The translations under genes and the position numbers were made by a program. The notes under the pieces were generated by a model. The model was not told the origin of the DNA, ran no database searches, and worked only from the letters and a program-made list of their open reading frames with translations. From Rhizobium terricola (GTDB lineage Bacteria; Pseudomonadota; Alphaproteobacteria; Rhizobiales; Rhizobiaceae), in contig NZ_JABBGK010000002.1 of NCBI RefSeq assembly GCF_012927355.1, positions 516,758 through 580,757 on the forward strand: a DNA stretch of 64,000 nucleotides. The letters run 5' to 3'. Below are positions 35,347-45,334 of the stretch, piece after piece. Within the stretch, counting starts at the first letter, position 1; each line of letters begins with the position of its first letter.

Positions 35347-35692
35347 CGGTGAGTTCGCTGTCGCCGATCATGCCGACATAGAGACCATCCTCTTCCTTGT
35401 CCGCGCGACCGACCATTTCGAGACCCGACAGCGTCGAGTAGAGGATGAGCGAACCGTCGCCGTTGTTCATCGACCAGCCGGTGACGGCCTGGAGAGCCTT
35501 CGGGCAGGTCTCGTCGTCATGGCGCAGCGTCGCCCACACGCCCTCGGCGACCGGATCCTCCTGGAAGGACATGTGGCACGTTCCTTCCGGCGTCTTCAGC
35601 GCCCAGACTTCTTCAGCCGCGGACTGGGCCGACGCGCTCGACGCCGTCGCGATCAGGGCGAGCAAGGACAGGCAATGGATCTTTTTCGACAT
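35330..35692 (-). CDS. Periplasmic AprI/Inh-type protease inhibitor-like protein
   Basis: The ATG at 35692 gives 120 residues with a signal peptide (MSKKIHCLSLLALIATASSA, cleavage after ASA). The mature protein has two cysteines and reads as a small beta-barrel (VWALKTPEGTCHMSFQED; WATLRHDDETCPKALQAVTG; DGSLILYSTLSGLEMVGRAD; GLYVGMIGDSELTVT), consistent with the alkaline metalloprotease inhibitor family. No metalloprotease gene is nearby. The family call is by pattern and moderate. Confidence 0.65.
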   Translation of the reverse strand: MSKKIHCLSLLALIATASSASAQSAAEEVWALKTPEGTCHMSFQEDPVAEGVWATLRHDDETCPKALQAVTGWSMNNGDGSLILYSTLSGLEMVGRADKEEDGLYVGMIGDSELTVTAVP

Positions 35693-35920
35693 AGGATGGT
35701 TCTCCGATCTGGCAGTCGCCAATGAGCTAAGAGCCGCCGGCAGCGGCGTCAATCGCCACGGGCGCGCCGGCGGAGACCTGCCCAGAATTGGGCGTATGTC
35801 GGAAAGGGAGCGAGCCCCGGAGGCGTTACGGTTTTAGGCAAAGTCGCACGGGTCTCTATACATCTCCCAAAGGATTTCGTGGCATAAGCGAGCGGGCGCA
35901 AACGCAGCCGGAAGGTCTTC

Positions 35921-36832
35921 ATGCCGAACGACCATAGCAGGGACAAGCGCGCACCCGGGGCGAACGGGGCCAAGCCGGCGCCTCCGAGGAGAGGCGCGCG
36001 GCGGCTCTTCGTCGTGCTGCTGCTCCTGTTCACCGGGGCAATCCTTGCGACTTCGCTGCTGGCCAACGGCCAGCGGAACCTGAGAGCGCTGCTCGACCGC
36101 TACAACATCGACTGGCTCGATGACGAGGTGCCGCCCATTCCGCGCGGGACGCGACCCTTGGCAGGACGGCAGGTCCCGGCCGACGCCATCATCTTCCCGT
36201 CACGCCTCCTTTCAGACGTGGAACTGGCCGCCACCGGCGCCTTCGGGCGTGAGTTCCGAATACGTGGCGAAGAGCTTTGCGCCGCGTTCGATGCCGCGGG
36301 CATCCGCAATGACGGATGGAAGCCCGGCCAGTTCGACCCCAAGATTTCCGAATGCCTGTCGGAAACGGTGCTGGCCGACAATGAGGCTGCTGGGGGGAAC
36401 GCATCCTTCTTTTTCACTGCCAAGGGAACGCCCGGAGGCGAGGTCGCCTCGATCCGCATGAAGCTCATGGCGCCGGAGACAGAGCAGGGAGAAGCCGCCC
36501 ACCGGCTGCTGGTCAAGGCGCTCGAACAGGTCATTGCACTCACCCAATGGCGCGACCTTGCCATCGCGGTCTCCAAGGCGGAGGTGCTCGAGGATTTCCA
36601 TTCGGTGCGGTTCGGGCTGTCCCTCCGCTTCGCCCACGAGTTCAGCGCCATGCGAAACTTCAACCTCGTCATCCTGCCGGTCTCGCGGACATCGGCGATG
36701 ACCCGAAGCCGCGCCTTCTTCGACAGCGCCGGCTGGCTCGAGCTGCCGTCTGTCATCGCACGGCTGCCGGCCTTTCTGCTACCGCATGTCGTGCGCACGG
36801 AACCGTCGTCCGCAATGCCGCCGTCCCCTTGA
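35921..36832 (+). CDS. Hypothetical membrane-anchored protein
   Basis: This 303-residue protein has a basic N-terminus, one TM segment near residues 28-50 (LFVVLLLLFTGAILATSLLA) and an extracytoplasmic part with two cysteines (EELCAAFD, ISECLSE). The body reads as mixed alpha-beta (FFFTAKGTPGGEVASIRMKL). I do not recognise the family. The topology suggests an envelope-located protein with one N-terminal anchor. Confidence 0.7.
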   Translation: MPNDHSRDKRAPGANGAKPAPPRRGARRLFVVLLLLFTGAILATSLLANGQRNLRALLDRYNIDWLDDEVPPIPRGTRPLAGRQVPADAIIFPSRLLSDVELAATGAFGREFRIRGEELCAAFDAAGIRNDGWKPGQFDPKISECLSETVLADNEAAGGNASFFFTAKGTPGGEVASIRMKLMAPETEQGEAAHRLLVKALEQVIALTQWRDLAIAVSKAEVLEDFHSVRFGLSLRFAHEFSAMRNFNLVILPVSRTSAMTRSRAFFDSAGWLELPSVIARLPAFLLPHVVRTEPSSAMPPSP

Positions 36833-36967
36833 GCCCTTCCAGTCGCCTTGCGAACTTATATTAAAATCACTATGTATTTGCGACCACGCTGAAACGCTGC
36901 CGCCGACCGTCATGCCACGACGCATTTTCCGGTGCAGCAGGCCACTTGTCCAAAAGGAAGACCATCG

Positions 36968-37306
36968 ATGAACATCCGCCCCCTCACCCGCACATACCAC
37001 GTCACCGGCCAGCTGAAGCCCGGCGATCTCCAGCAGGTGGCCGAGGCCGGCTATTCGACGGTGATCTGCATGCGACCGGATGGCGAAGGCTGGGGACAGC
37101 CGAAGTTCTCGGCGATTGAAGAGGCGGCGAACGCAGCTAAGCTGAAGGCCTATTACCTTCCGGTCGGCGGCGCGGCCGTGCCGATGGAGCAGGCGCAGAA
37201 GCTTCACACGCTGCTGAAGGAAACGGAAGGCCCGATCCTTGCCTTCTGCGCTTCGGGCAATCGTTGCGCCGGCCTCTATCAGATGGCCCAGCAGATCGGC
37301 GGGTGA
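36968..37306 (+). CDS. TIGR01244/Blh-type phosphatase or sulfur-transferase domain protein
   Basis: The ATG at 36968 gives 112 residues. The sequence matches the small DSP-like domain called beta-lactamase-hydrolase-like or TIGR01244 (YHVTGQLKPGDLQQVAEAGY; STVICMRPDGE; active loop ILAFCASGNRCAGLY, Cys-x4-Arg). This domain is found alone or fused to metallo-beta-lactamase-type persulfide enzymes in rhizobia. The exact reaction is uncertain. Confidence 0.85.
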   Translation: MNIRPLTRTYHVTGQLKPGDLQQVAEAGYSTVICMRPDGEGWGQPKFSAIEEAANAAKLKAYYLPVGGAAVPMEQAQKLHTLLKETEGPILAFCASGNRCAGLYQMAQQIGG

Positions 37307-37480
37307 GAGCGCATTTGCTCCGGTCTGTTGCAAAGCCTCGCGCCAGCCTGACGCGCTAACAATCGATCAAGAGAGAGCAACCGGCAACCGCCTTTGTCGC
37401 CGGCCGGCTCCGGTACGATCTTCGAGCCCCGTCCGTGCACGATCCCGCGGATGGGGCCTTTCTTTGGTCGATGGGGCTGT

Positions 37481-38515
37481 TCAGAAGCCACTTGCCGCGA
37501 GGCGGCGACGCAAAGTGCCGATGTCGTTGGACACGTCGTGGGACAGCCGCGCTTCCCAGGCAATCGCCGTTTCGACGATCCTGTCGAGATCATCATGGCG
37601 CGGCACCCAGCCGAGTTCCTTTCGCGCCAGAGAGGCATCGGCAACGACGAAGGCCGCATCGCCAGCACGACGGGGGCCGTATTCGATCGCGATCGGCCGA
37701 CCAGCCGCCCTGGTCACCGCGTTCAGCACGTCGAGCACGGAAAAGCCCTTGCCGTAACCGCAATTGGCAACGAGCGACGTACCGCCGCGGCGCAGGTGGG
37801 CGAGCGCGCAGAGATGGGCCTCGACCAGATCCGCAACATGGATGTAGTCCCGGATGCCGGTCCCGTCGCGGGTCGGATAGTCGGTGCCATAGACGGAGAC
37901 GGACCGGCGTTTTCCGAGGGCCGCCTCGCAGGCCACCTTGATGAGATGGGTCGCACTGTCGGTCGACTGGCCGGTGCGCCCCTGCGGATCAGCGCCGGCA
38001 ACGTTGAAATAGCGAAGCGCGACATAGCGGAAATCATGGGCGTGCGCGACGTCGCGCAACATGAGCTCGCTCATCAGCTTCGACTGGCCATAGGGGTTTT
38101 CCGGCCGCAGCGGCGCCGTTTCGCTCACCGGTTCGGCGACATCCGGCGTGCCGTAGACGGCGGCGGTCGAGGAGAAGATGAGCCGGTTTACGCCGGCCTT
38201 CAACGCCGCCGACATCAGGACCCGGGTCTTGCCGGTGTTGTTCTCGTAATAGCTGAGCGGATCCGCGACGGATTCCGGAACAACGATGGAGCCGGCGAAA
38301 TGGATGATCGCCTCTATCGCATTTTCCGCGAAGACCTGCCGAAGGACCGTTTCGTCGCCGACATCGCCGAGATAGAACCGAGCCTGCGGAGCAACGGCCC
38401 AGCGGAAGCCGGTCGACAACCGGTCGATCACCACCACATCCTCGCCGGCATCCAGAAGCGCCCACACCATGTGGCTTCCGATGTAGCCAGCACCGCCCGT
38501 TACCAAGATCGCCAT
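37481..38515 (-). CDS. galE: UDP-glucose 4-epimerase
   Basis: GalE interconverts UDP-glucose and UDP-galactose, supplying galactose for exopolysaccharide and LPS. The 344-residue protein has the NAD-binding ILVTGGAGYIGSHMVWALL, the catalytic SSTAAVYG (Ser) and NPYGQSKLMSE (Tyr-x3-Lys), and RYFNVAGADPQGRTGQ. Rhizobia often have several paralogues; substrate breadth cannot be told from sequence. Confidence 0.94.
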   Translation of the reverse strand: MAILVTGGAGYIGSHMVWALLDAGEDVVVIDRLSTGFRWAVAPQARFYLGDVGDETVLRQVFAENAIEAIIHFAGSIVVPESVADPLSYYENNTGKTRVLMSAALKAGVNRLIFSSTAAVYGTPDVAEPVSETAPLRPENPYGQSKLMSELMLRDVAHAHDFRYVALRYFNVAGADPQGRTGQSTDSATHLIKVACEAALGKRRSVSVYGTDYPTRDGTGIRDYIHVADLVEAHLCALAHLRRGGTSLVANCGYGKGFSVLDVLNAVTRAAGRPIAIEYGPRRAGDAAFVVADASLARKELGWVPRHDDLDRIVETAIAWEARLSHDVSNDIGTLRRRLAASGF

Positions 38516-38702
38516 GTTTTTCTTCCCGCATTTTCTTTTGCGGGAAACATAGGCGCCCTTCGCCTTAAATATCCTGACGAATTTTCCGATTGATCAGTAT
38601 CGGCACAGTTTAACTTCAGACAGGACAAACAAATCCCGAATGAATTCGTTCGAATTTTATCTATCGAAGACCAACGGCCTCACGCCATCTTGCGCCGACA
38701 GG

Positions 38703-39872
38703 TCAAAGCGCCAGGATGTAGCGGCAGAGACGATCGGCAGCTTCTTCGATCTGTCTCGGATCGCGCAGGAAGCAGGCGCGCAAGAAGCTCTCCCCACCCT
38801 TGCCGAAGGCCGAGCCGGGCGCCAGCGCCACGCCGGTCCGATCGACGATGTCGAGGGCGGCCTGCCGGCTGTCGGTGATGCCGTCGATCTTCAGGAAGGC
38901 GTAGAGCGCGCCTTCGGGCTTCAGGGTCTCGACGCGATTGGTGGCGATGAGCGCATCGCAGAGCAGATCACGCGACGTCTTCGCACGCTCGAAATTCTCC
39001 TGCACGAAGCTGTCGCCCTGATCTAGGGCGGCGACCGCGCCGCGCTGCATGAACTGCGCCACACCGGAGGTCGAATACTGGATGAGGTTTTCGAAGACCT
39101 GACCGGTTTCCGGCGGAGCGACGATCCAACCGACACGCCAACCGGTCATCGACCAGTTTTTCGAGAAGGAATTGGCGAAGAGGACACGGTCACCTTCCTG
39201 CATCACGTCCATGAAGGAGGGCGCGCGCTTCTCAGCGCCGTAGTAGTAGAGGGCGTAGATTTCGTCGGCGAGGATCCAAAGGCCGTGCCGGCGTGAAAGT
39301 TCGAGGATCGCCTTCAGGTCCTGGCGGGTCGCGGTCCAGCCGGTCGGATTGGACGGCGTGTTGACGAACAGCGCCTTCGTTTTCGGCGTGATGGCCTTTT
39401 CGAGCTGTTCGAGATCGAGCGACCAACGACCGTTGGAGAAAGTCAGCGGCTGCGCGACGGCGCGACCGCCTGCCACTTCGATCGCGGACACGATGTTCGG
39501 CCAGGCCGGCGAAAGATAGATCATCTCGTCGCCCGGCTCGGTGAGCGCCTGGACGCAAAGAACGATCGACTGCATGCCTGAACCGGTGACGTAGAAATGC
39601 TCCGGCGGAAGCTCGACGCCGAAGTGACGCGCATAATAGCGGGAGAGCGCCTGTCGCAGTTCGGGAATGCCGCGCTGCCAGGTGTAGAAAGTCTCGCCGC
39701 CGAGCAGGGCGTCACTGGCGGCGCGATTGATGAAATCGGGGCTCGGCAGATCTCCCTCACCGGCCCAGAGCGGCAGGAGGCCCTCGCGTCCACGCGCATA
39801 GTTGATGATCTCGACGATCCCGCTTTCGGGTGCAGCAAGAGCGCGCGGGCTGAGATCTTTCAAGAGCGACAT
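38703..39872 (-). CDS. PLP-dependent class I/II aminotransferase
   Basis: The ATG at 39872 (MSLLKDLSPRALAAPESGIV) gives 389 residues. Fold-type I motifs are clear: FYVTGSGMQSI, NTPSNPTGW, LADEIYALYYYG, the PLP lysine in NSFSKNWSMTGWRVGW and the C-terminal FLRACFLRDP. It groups with aspartate-aminotransferase-like enzymes; the substrate is not certain. It stands alone between mscL and galE. Confidence 0.88.
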   Translation of the reverse strand: MSLLKDLSPRALAAPESGIVEIINYARGREGLLPLWAGEGDLPSPDFINRAASDALLGGETFYTWQRGIPELRQALSRYYARHFGVELPPEHFYVTGSGMQSIVLCVQALTEPGDEMIYLSPAWPNIVSAIEVAGGRAVAQPLTFSNGRWSLDLEQLEKAITPKTKALFVNTPSNPTGWTATRQDLKAILELSRRHGLWILADEIYALYYYGAEKRAPSFMDVMQEGDRVLFANSFSKNWSMTGWRVGWIVAPPETGQVFENLIQYSTSGVAQFMQRGAVAALDQGDSFVQENFERAKTSRDLLCDALIATNRVETLKPEGALYAFLKIDGITDSRQAALDIVDRTGVALAPGSAFGKGGESFLRACFLRDPRQIEEAADRLCRYILAL

Positions 39873-39987
39873 GTCGAGCCTTTCCAATTTCACGTGTTTC
39901 CGGCAACGCAAGGTCTATCCGATCGACGCGGGAAAATCCCATGACAATCGGTGAGCACAGAATCGATTTCGGTGATGAATGAGCAAA

Positions 39988-40021
39988 CGACCGCGCACGG
40001 GCTCAAGCCGGGACGCGGTCG
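39988..40021 (-). terminator. Terminator after mscL
   Basis: The outer stem cgaccgcg (39988-39995) pairs with cgcggtcg (40014-40021), with an inner ggct/agcc stem. On the minus strand the hairpin is followed by TTTGCTC. It lies just past the mscL stop at 40039. Confidence 0.65.
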
Positions 40022-40038
40022 TCGTCAGTGGCGTGGGA

Positions 40039-40464
40039 TCAGCGGGTCTTCAGCAGATCGCGAATTTCGGTGAGAAGCTGGATGTCGGCCGGCGGCGGCG
40101 CGGCTTCCGCGGACTTCTTTTCCTCCTTCTCCAGTGAGGTGCGAAGGGTGTTCACACCCTTCACCATGAGGAAGATGATCCAGGCCAGGATCAGGAAGTT
40201 GATGACCACGGTGATGAAGTTGCCGTAGGCGAATACGGCACCCTGTTCGCGGGCAGCAGCCAGCGACGTCGCCGTGACATTGGCGCTCAGCGGCAGGAAG
40301 TAGTTGGAGAAGTCGAAACCGCCGAACACCACCCCGACGAGCGGCATGACGATGTCCTGGACGAGCGAGTTAACGATCAGACCGAAAGCGCCGCCGATGA
40401 TGACACCGACAGCAAGGTCCATGACGTTGCCGCGGGCGATGAATGTTTTGAACTCGTTCAGCAT
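40039..40464 (-). CDS. mscL: Large-conductance mechanosensitive channel
   Basis: MscL opens under membrane tension to release solutes on osmotic down-shock. The 141-residue protein has the N-terminal amphipathic helix and TM1 ([20 protein letters not shown]), a periplasmic loop, TM2 ([20 protein letters not shown]) and a charged C-terminal bundle (LLTEIRDLL). Full length. Confidence 0.96.
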   Translation of the reverse strand: MLNEFKTFIARGNVMDLAVGVIIGGAFGLIVNSLVQDIVMPLVGVVFGGFDFSNYFLPLSANVTATSLAAAREQGAVFAYGNFITVVINFLILAWIIFLMVKGVNTLRTSLEKEEKKSAEAAPPPADIQLLTEIRDLLKTR

Positions 40465-40674
40465 TTCCCATCTCCTTGAGATCTTCGACAGGCCGCAGGC
40501 GCAAGCGCTTTGGCGTCCATCATGATTAACGAAAGTTCAATCATTCGAAAACAGTGATTTTGCGCTCATTTTCCGAGGCCTTCGACTTAAGGTCAATCCA
40601 CAAGCGATTTCAAAAGGCCGCGACTTCCCCTAATGTTCGGCTGTATTTTGGAGCGCCGTTCTAGAGGAGGAAGC

Positions 40675-43600
40675 GTGCTTCCGGGATGGGTCATCTTTGC
40701 CTCGGCCTTCGCCTATCTGCTGCTGCTCTTCGCAGTGGCCAGTTACGGCGACAGGAAGAGCCGTGTGCACGGCGTCCCGGAAGGCGGGCGGCCGATCGTC
40801 TATGCGCTGAGCCTCGCGGTCTATTGCACCTCCTGGACCTATTTCGGCGGGGTCGGGCTCGCCGCCGACCGCGGCCTGGAATTCACGGCGATCTATATCG
40901 GCCCGATCCTGATGTTCACGATCGGCATGCCGATCGTGCGGCGGATCATCGAACTGGCCAAGGCGGAGAAGCTGACCTCCGGCGCCGACTTCGTGGCTGC
41001 GCGCTATGGCAAGAATCCGATTGTCGGCATGCTTGTCACCGTCATCTGCCTGGTCGGGACCATTCCCTATATCGCACTCCAGCTTAAGGCCGTCTCGAGT
41101 TCGGTGACGGCGATGGTCGACCCGACCGAATACGGCATCGGCACCGGCAATCTCTACTTCATCGACCTGCCGCTGATCGTCGCCTTCCTGCTCACCTGCT
41201 TCGCCGTCGTGTTCGGTACGCGCCATACGGACGCAACCGAGCACCAGGATGGGCTGATCCTCGCAATCGCCATGGAATCCGTGGTGAAGCTCGTCGCCTT
41301 CTGGACGCTCGGCGTCTATGTGGTTTTCTTCCTGTTCAATGGCCCGGCCGACCTCTGGCAGAAGGCGACCGAGAACCAGGCCGTGATGGCCGCGCTTTCC
41401 CACCAGACGCCGGTCAGCCGCTGGGTGCTGCTGATCGCGCTTTCGGCGTTTGCCATCATCATGCTGCCGCGCCAATTCCATGTCACCGTGGTGGAGAACC
41501 GCACGCCGCGCGAACTGAAACTCGCCGGGATCCTGATGCCGCTCTATCTGGTGGCCATCAACATCTTCGTGCTTCCTGCCGCCATGGGCGGCATCATGAC
41601 CTTCGGCGGCACCGGCGACGCCGATCTCTACGTGCTCTCGCTGCCGCTGCATCACGAGATGGCACCGGTCTCGCTCATCACCTTCCTTGGCGGCTTCTCG
41701 GCCGCCACCGCCATGGTAATCGTCGCCTCCGTCGCGCTGGCGATCATGGTGTCGAACGACATGATCCTGCCGATCTTTCTCCGGCAGAAGCTTCTGACGC
41801 GACCGAGCCAGCGTGACGATTTCGCCAAGACGCTGCTGCACATCCGGCGCTCGGCGATCTTCGCCGTGATGCTGCTCGGCTATGTCTATTATCGCTCCGC
41901 CGACAACTCGACCGGGCTCGCCTCGATCGGCCTCCTGGCCTTTGCGGCCATCGCGCAGATCGCTCCTGCCCTGTTCGGCGGATTGCTCTGGCGGCGGGCC
42001 AACGCACGCGGCGCAATCGCAGGCCTGAGCACCGGCATCTTCGTCTGGGCCTACCTGCTCTTCCTGCCGAGCCTCGGGGCCGAGAACAATTCGCAGATCG
42101 CGTCGTCGATCCTCGGCTTCCTGTTCCCCGGCATCGACATGTTCAAGGCTCCCCATGCCGATCCTCTGGTCAATGCGACCTTGCTCAGCCTGCTGGTCAA
42201 CACGGCGGCCTTCATCATCGGCACGCTCAGCCGCAATCCGCGGCCCGTCGAACGCATCCAGTCCGGCATCTTCGTCAAACGGCATCCCCGCTCGCAATTC
42301 GCCACACGCGGCTGGAAGACCCGGGTTACCGTCGGCGACCTGAAAGCGGCGATCGCGCGTTATCTCGGAGACGAGCGGATGATGCGCTCGTTCCGCTCCT
42401 ACGAGCAAGCTGCGGGTCGAAGGCTCACCGACGACAGTCCGGCGGACATGGCGTTCATCCATTTCTCCGAACAGTTGCTCGGAAGCGCGATCGGCTCGTC
42501 GTCGGCGCGCCTGGTGCTATCGCTGATCCTGCAGAAGGCCGAGGATACCTCGGCCGACACCGCCTGGCTGCTCGATCAGGCAAGCGAGGCGCTGCAATAC
42601 AATCAGGACATGCTGCAAACCGCCTTGTCCCAGATGGACCAGGGCATCGCCGTCTTCGATGCCAGCAACCGGCTGACGATCTGGAACCGGCGGTTCCGGA
42701 GCCTGCTCAACCTGCCGGAAAACGTCGGACAGGTCGGGTTCCCCCTCACCGAAATCGTCGGCATCCTGGCACAGCGGGGCGACGTGGCGGAAGGCGAGCA
42801 GGCACCACTGGTCCGGCGGTTCCAGCAGTTCGACAAACCCTTCCGTCTCGTCACGGCAGGCGGTGAACGCATCATCGAGGCCCGATGCAACCCAATGCCC
42901 GACAAGGGCATCGTCGCAACCTTCACCGACATCACCAGCCAGGTGGCCGCCGACAAGGCGCTCAAGCAGGCCAACGAGACCCTCGAACAGCGCGTGGGAG
43001 AACGCACTGCCGAGTTGACGCGGGTGAACCACGCATTGGCGGAAGCCCGTGCCGCGGCCGACGAGGCAAATATCGGCAAAACACGTTTCTTCGCCGCCGC
43101 CGGTCACGACATCCTGCAGCCGCTCAATGCTGCGCGCCTCTACTCCTCGTCGCTGGTCGAGCGGCTCGGCGACTCGGAAAACAGCCCGCTGGTGCGCAAC
43201 ATCGATTCTGCGCTGGAATCGGTCGAGACCATTCTCGGCGCGGTACTCGACATTTCGCGCCTCGATACCGGTGCGATGAAACCGCGGTTCGCGTCCGTGC
43301 CCCTCAACGGGCTGCTCGAACGCATCGAAACCGACTTCGCGCCGATCGCGCGGGAGAAGAACCTCAAGCTCGTGGTCATGCCCACGTCGCTGAAAGTTCG
43401 CTCAGACCCGAACCTGCTTCGCCGCCTCGTACAAAACCTTGTTTCCAACGCCATCAAGTACACTCCGTCCGGCAGGGTACTGGTCGGCGCACGGCGAAAC
43501 GGCAGGGAAGTGATTATCCAGGTGATGGATTCAGGGATCGGCATTCCCTCTTCTAAGTTCCGCACCGTCTTCAAGGAGTTCGCCCGCCTCGAGGAAGGGA

Positions 43601-44184
43601 TGCGCACGGCCTCCGGCCTGGGCCTCGGGCTATCGATCGTCGATCGTATCGCCCGCGTTCTGAACCATCCGGTGCAGCTCTCCTCCAAGCAGGGTAAGGG
43701 AACAACGTTCCGCGTGGTGATGCCGCTCGACCAGTCCGCTCCCGTTACCTCGTCTGTCACCGAGATACCGTCGAGCGGGAAGGGTGCGATGCCGCTCAAG
43801 GGCCTCAGGGTTCTGTGCATCGACAACGAGCCGAAGATCCTCGAAGGCATGGAACTCCTGATCTCCGGATGGGGCTGCGATGTCTCCTGTGCCGGCTCGA
43901 TCGAGGCACTGGACGCCATCGTCGCGGCCAACAAGACCCCGCCCGACGTCATCATTGCCGACTACCATCTCGGCGATGGCAGCGGCATCGGCGCGATCCT
44001 GCGCCTTCGGGCACTCTACGAGAGCGATATTCCGGCGCTGCTCGTCACCGCCGACAGGACGGCGGAGGTGAGGGCCGAGGCGGAAAAGCAGAACATCGGC
44101 CTGCAGCACAAGCCCGTTCGACCAGCAGCGCTCAGGGCGTTCATCACGCAGATCTCGGCGACAAAGAGAGCAGCAGCCGAATAG
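40675..44184 (+). CDS. SSF transporter-like hybrid sensor histidine kinase
   Basis: I prefer the GTG at 40675, 6 bp after AGAGGAGG, giving 1169 residues; an ATG at 40633 has no ribosome site. Residues 1-530 form a sodium:solute symporter-like domain of about 12-13 helices (YCTSWTYFGGVG; ALAIMVSNDMILPIF). A PAS-like region follows (MDQGIAVFDASNRLTIWNRR), then a coiled coil, HisKA (FAAAGHDILQPLNAARLYSS), HATPase (LVSNAIKYTPSGRV; LGLGLSIVDRIA) and a receiver (VIIADYHLGDGSG). The family includes regulators that may sense a solute by transport-like binding. No partner regulator is adjacent. Confidence 0.88.
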   Translation: MLPGWVIFASAFAYLLLLFAVASYGDRKSRVHGVPEGGRPIVYALSLAVYCTSWTYFGGVGLAADRGLEFTAIYIGPILMFTIGMPIVRRIIELAKAEKLTSGADFVAARYGKNPIVGMLVTVICLVGTIPYIALQLKAVSSSVTAMVDPTEYGIGTGNLYFIDLPLIVAFLLTCFAVVFGTRHTDATEHQDGLILAIAMESVVKLVAFWTLGVYVVFFLFNGPADLWQKATENQAVMAALSHQTPVSRWVLLIALSAFAIIMLPRQFHVTVVENRTPRELKLAGILMPLYLVAINIFVLPAAMGGIMTFGGTGDADLYVLSLPLHHEMAPVSLITFLGGFSAATAMVIVASVALAIMVSNDMILPIFLRQKLLTRPSQRDDFAKTLLHIRRSAIFAVMLLGYVYYRSADNSTGLASIGLLAFAAIAQIAPALFGGLLWRRANARGAIAGLSTGIFVWAYLLFLPSLGAENNSQIASSILGFLFPGIDMFKAPHADPLVNATLLSLLVNTAAFIIGTLSRNPRPVERIQSGIFVKRHPRSQFATRGWKTRVTVGDLKAAIARYLGDERMMRSFRSYEQAAGRRLTDDSPADMAFIHFSEQLLGSAIGSSSARLVLSLILQKAEDTSADTAWLLDQASEALQYNQDMLQTALSQMDQGIAVFDASNRLTIWNRRFRSLLNLPENVGQVGFPLTEIVGILAQRGDVAEGEQAPLVRRFQQFDKPFRLVTAGGERIIEARCNPMPDKGIVATFTDITSQVAADKALKQANETLEQRVGERTAELTRVNHALAEARAAADEANIGKTRFFAAAGHDILQPLNAARLYSSSLVERLGDSENSPLVRNIDSALESVETILGAVLDISRLDTGAMKPRFASVPLNGLLERIETDFAPIAREKNLKLVVMPTSLKVRSDPNLLRRLVQNLVSNAIKYTPSGRVLVGARRNGREVIIQVMDSGIGIPSSKFRTVFKEFARLEEGMRTASGLGLGLSIVDRIARVLNHPVQLSSKQGKGTTFRVVMPLDQSAPVTSSVTEIPSSGKGAMPLKGLRVLCIDNEPKILEGMELLISGWGCDVSCAGSIEALDAIVAANKTPPDVIIADYHLGDGSGIGAILRLRALYESDIPALLVTADRTAEVRAEAEKQNIGLQHKPVRPAALRAFITQISATKRAAAE

Positions 44185-44216
44185 CTTCTCCCGCTGCAAA
44201 GCGGATTGGAACCGGC

Positions 44217-45188
44217 CTAACGCTGCGCGACCATCGACGGCTGGCCGGATGTCTCGGACCAGGCGCCGGCGAGATCCCTGACCAGATCGTTTCGACGCGC
44301 GAATTCGGCGGTCTCCCGGCCCGAACGCAGATAGAGTAGGAACTTCAGGCGCGTCTGGCCGTCAAGCGTCGCCGCGACGACTTCGTCCGGCATGATCATC
44401 CGGCGGCCATAGACTGTCCGGACCGGCAGTTTCAGCTCGGGAAGCACAGTGTTCACCAGCTCGGTACAGAAGGTACAGGCCGTGGTGTCGAGATCGAACC
44501 AGTAGTCGAACGGCATTCCGAGACGCTGATAAAATCCGACCAGTGCCTCGCGCTTTCGCGTTTCCCCGAGGCCCGATGGCCGGAGGACAGCAATGGCATC
44601 GGCATCTAGCGCCGCCGCCGCAGTGGAGAGATGCACACCCTTGTTGTCGGCCTCGATGAACATCGCTCCCTTGCGGATCGCTGCCTGGTGTTTGCGGACC
44701 GCCGGGTGGTTCCACACCCCTGCCTGGCGCAACTGCTTTTCCGTTCCGACATAGACCGCAGCATGACCGAAAAGGCCCGGAATGGCGTGACCGGACAGGC
44801 GCCCCTTGTTGCTGACAGTGATGACGTCCAGCGGACGGAGTTGCTTCAGAACCCGGTCGATGGTGCCATCATGGCGGAGAAGATGTCCCTCGCGCCAGAC
44901 CATCCGCGCGACCATGCGCCCGACCGAAGGTGCGATCGGATCGGCCAGCGCGACAAGAGCCGGCGGATAGCGCTCCGGCTTCGTGCAGCAATCCCCCAGG
45001 CGCACGACATCGCCGGTCTTCGCCGAGGGCGTTCCCTTGTCGACCGTCGTGCAACCTGCCGCCAGAAGCATCAGGACGAGAGCGAGGGACCAGGCGAGCC
45101 ACCGAATGGATGCGCCGACTTCACATGCATCAGGCACTCCCAACGCCGACATCGAGCCCAATCGCATGCCACGAAACCAAGTCACCAT
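44217..45188 (-). CDS. YiiX/YebB-like permuted NlpC/P60 lipoprotein
   Basis: This 323-residue protein has an N-terminal hydrophobic segment ending in a lipobox LLAAGC. The body has the permuted papain-like arrangement: H in GHAAVYVG followed by the Cys in TACTFCTELVN. Such enzymes are predicted amidases or peptidases acting on cell wall or lipids. The first ATG has a weak ribosome site; later ATGs at 45167 or 45152 are possible. Convergent with the hybrid kinase. Confidence 0.75.
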   Translation of the reverse strand: MVTWFRGMRLGSMSALGVPDACEVGASIRWLAWSLALVLMLLAAGCTTVDKGTPSAKTGDVVRLGDCCTKPERYPPALVALADPIAPSVGRMVARMVWREGHLLRHDGTIDRVLKQLRPLDVITVSNKGRLSGHAIPGLFGHAAVYVGTEKQLRQAGVWNHPAVRKHQAAIRKGAMFIEADNKGVHLSTAAAALDADAIAVLRPSGLGETRKREALVGFYQRLGMPFDYWFDLDTTACTFCTELVNTVLPELKLPVRTVYGRRMIMPDEVVAATLDGQTRLKFLLYLRSGRETAEFARRNDLVRDLAGAWSETSGQPSMVAQR

Positions 45189-45334
45189 GAATTGCCAGAC
45201 CTACGCCCCCATGCCGCGTCGATCCCCATCGGCACGCCAGCATGCATTTTTTTCTGCTGAAATTCCTAGTCGGTCGGCGACGGCAAATCAATTGGCCGAA
45301 CGGGCAGCAAGGCACCCGGAGAGATTGCCGGGCA

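Noticed and set aside
40630-42462. A 610-codon open frame on minus over the hybrid kinase
   Set aside because: It is antisense to a clear transporter domain and very rich in His, Asp and Gln, as expected from a shadow frame.
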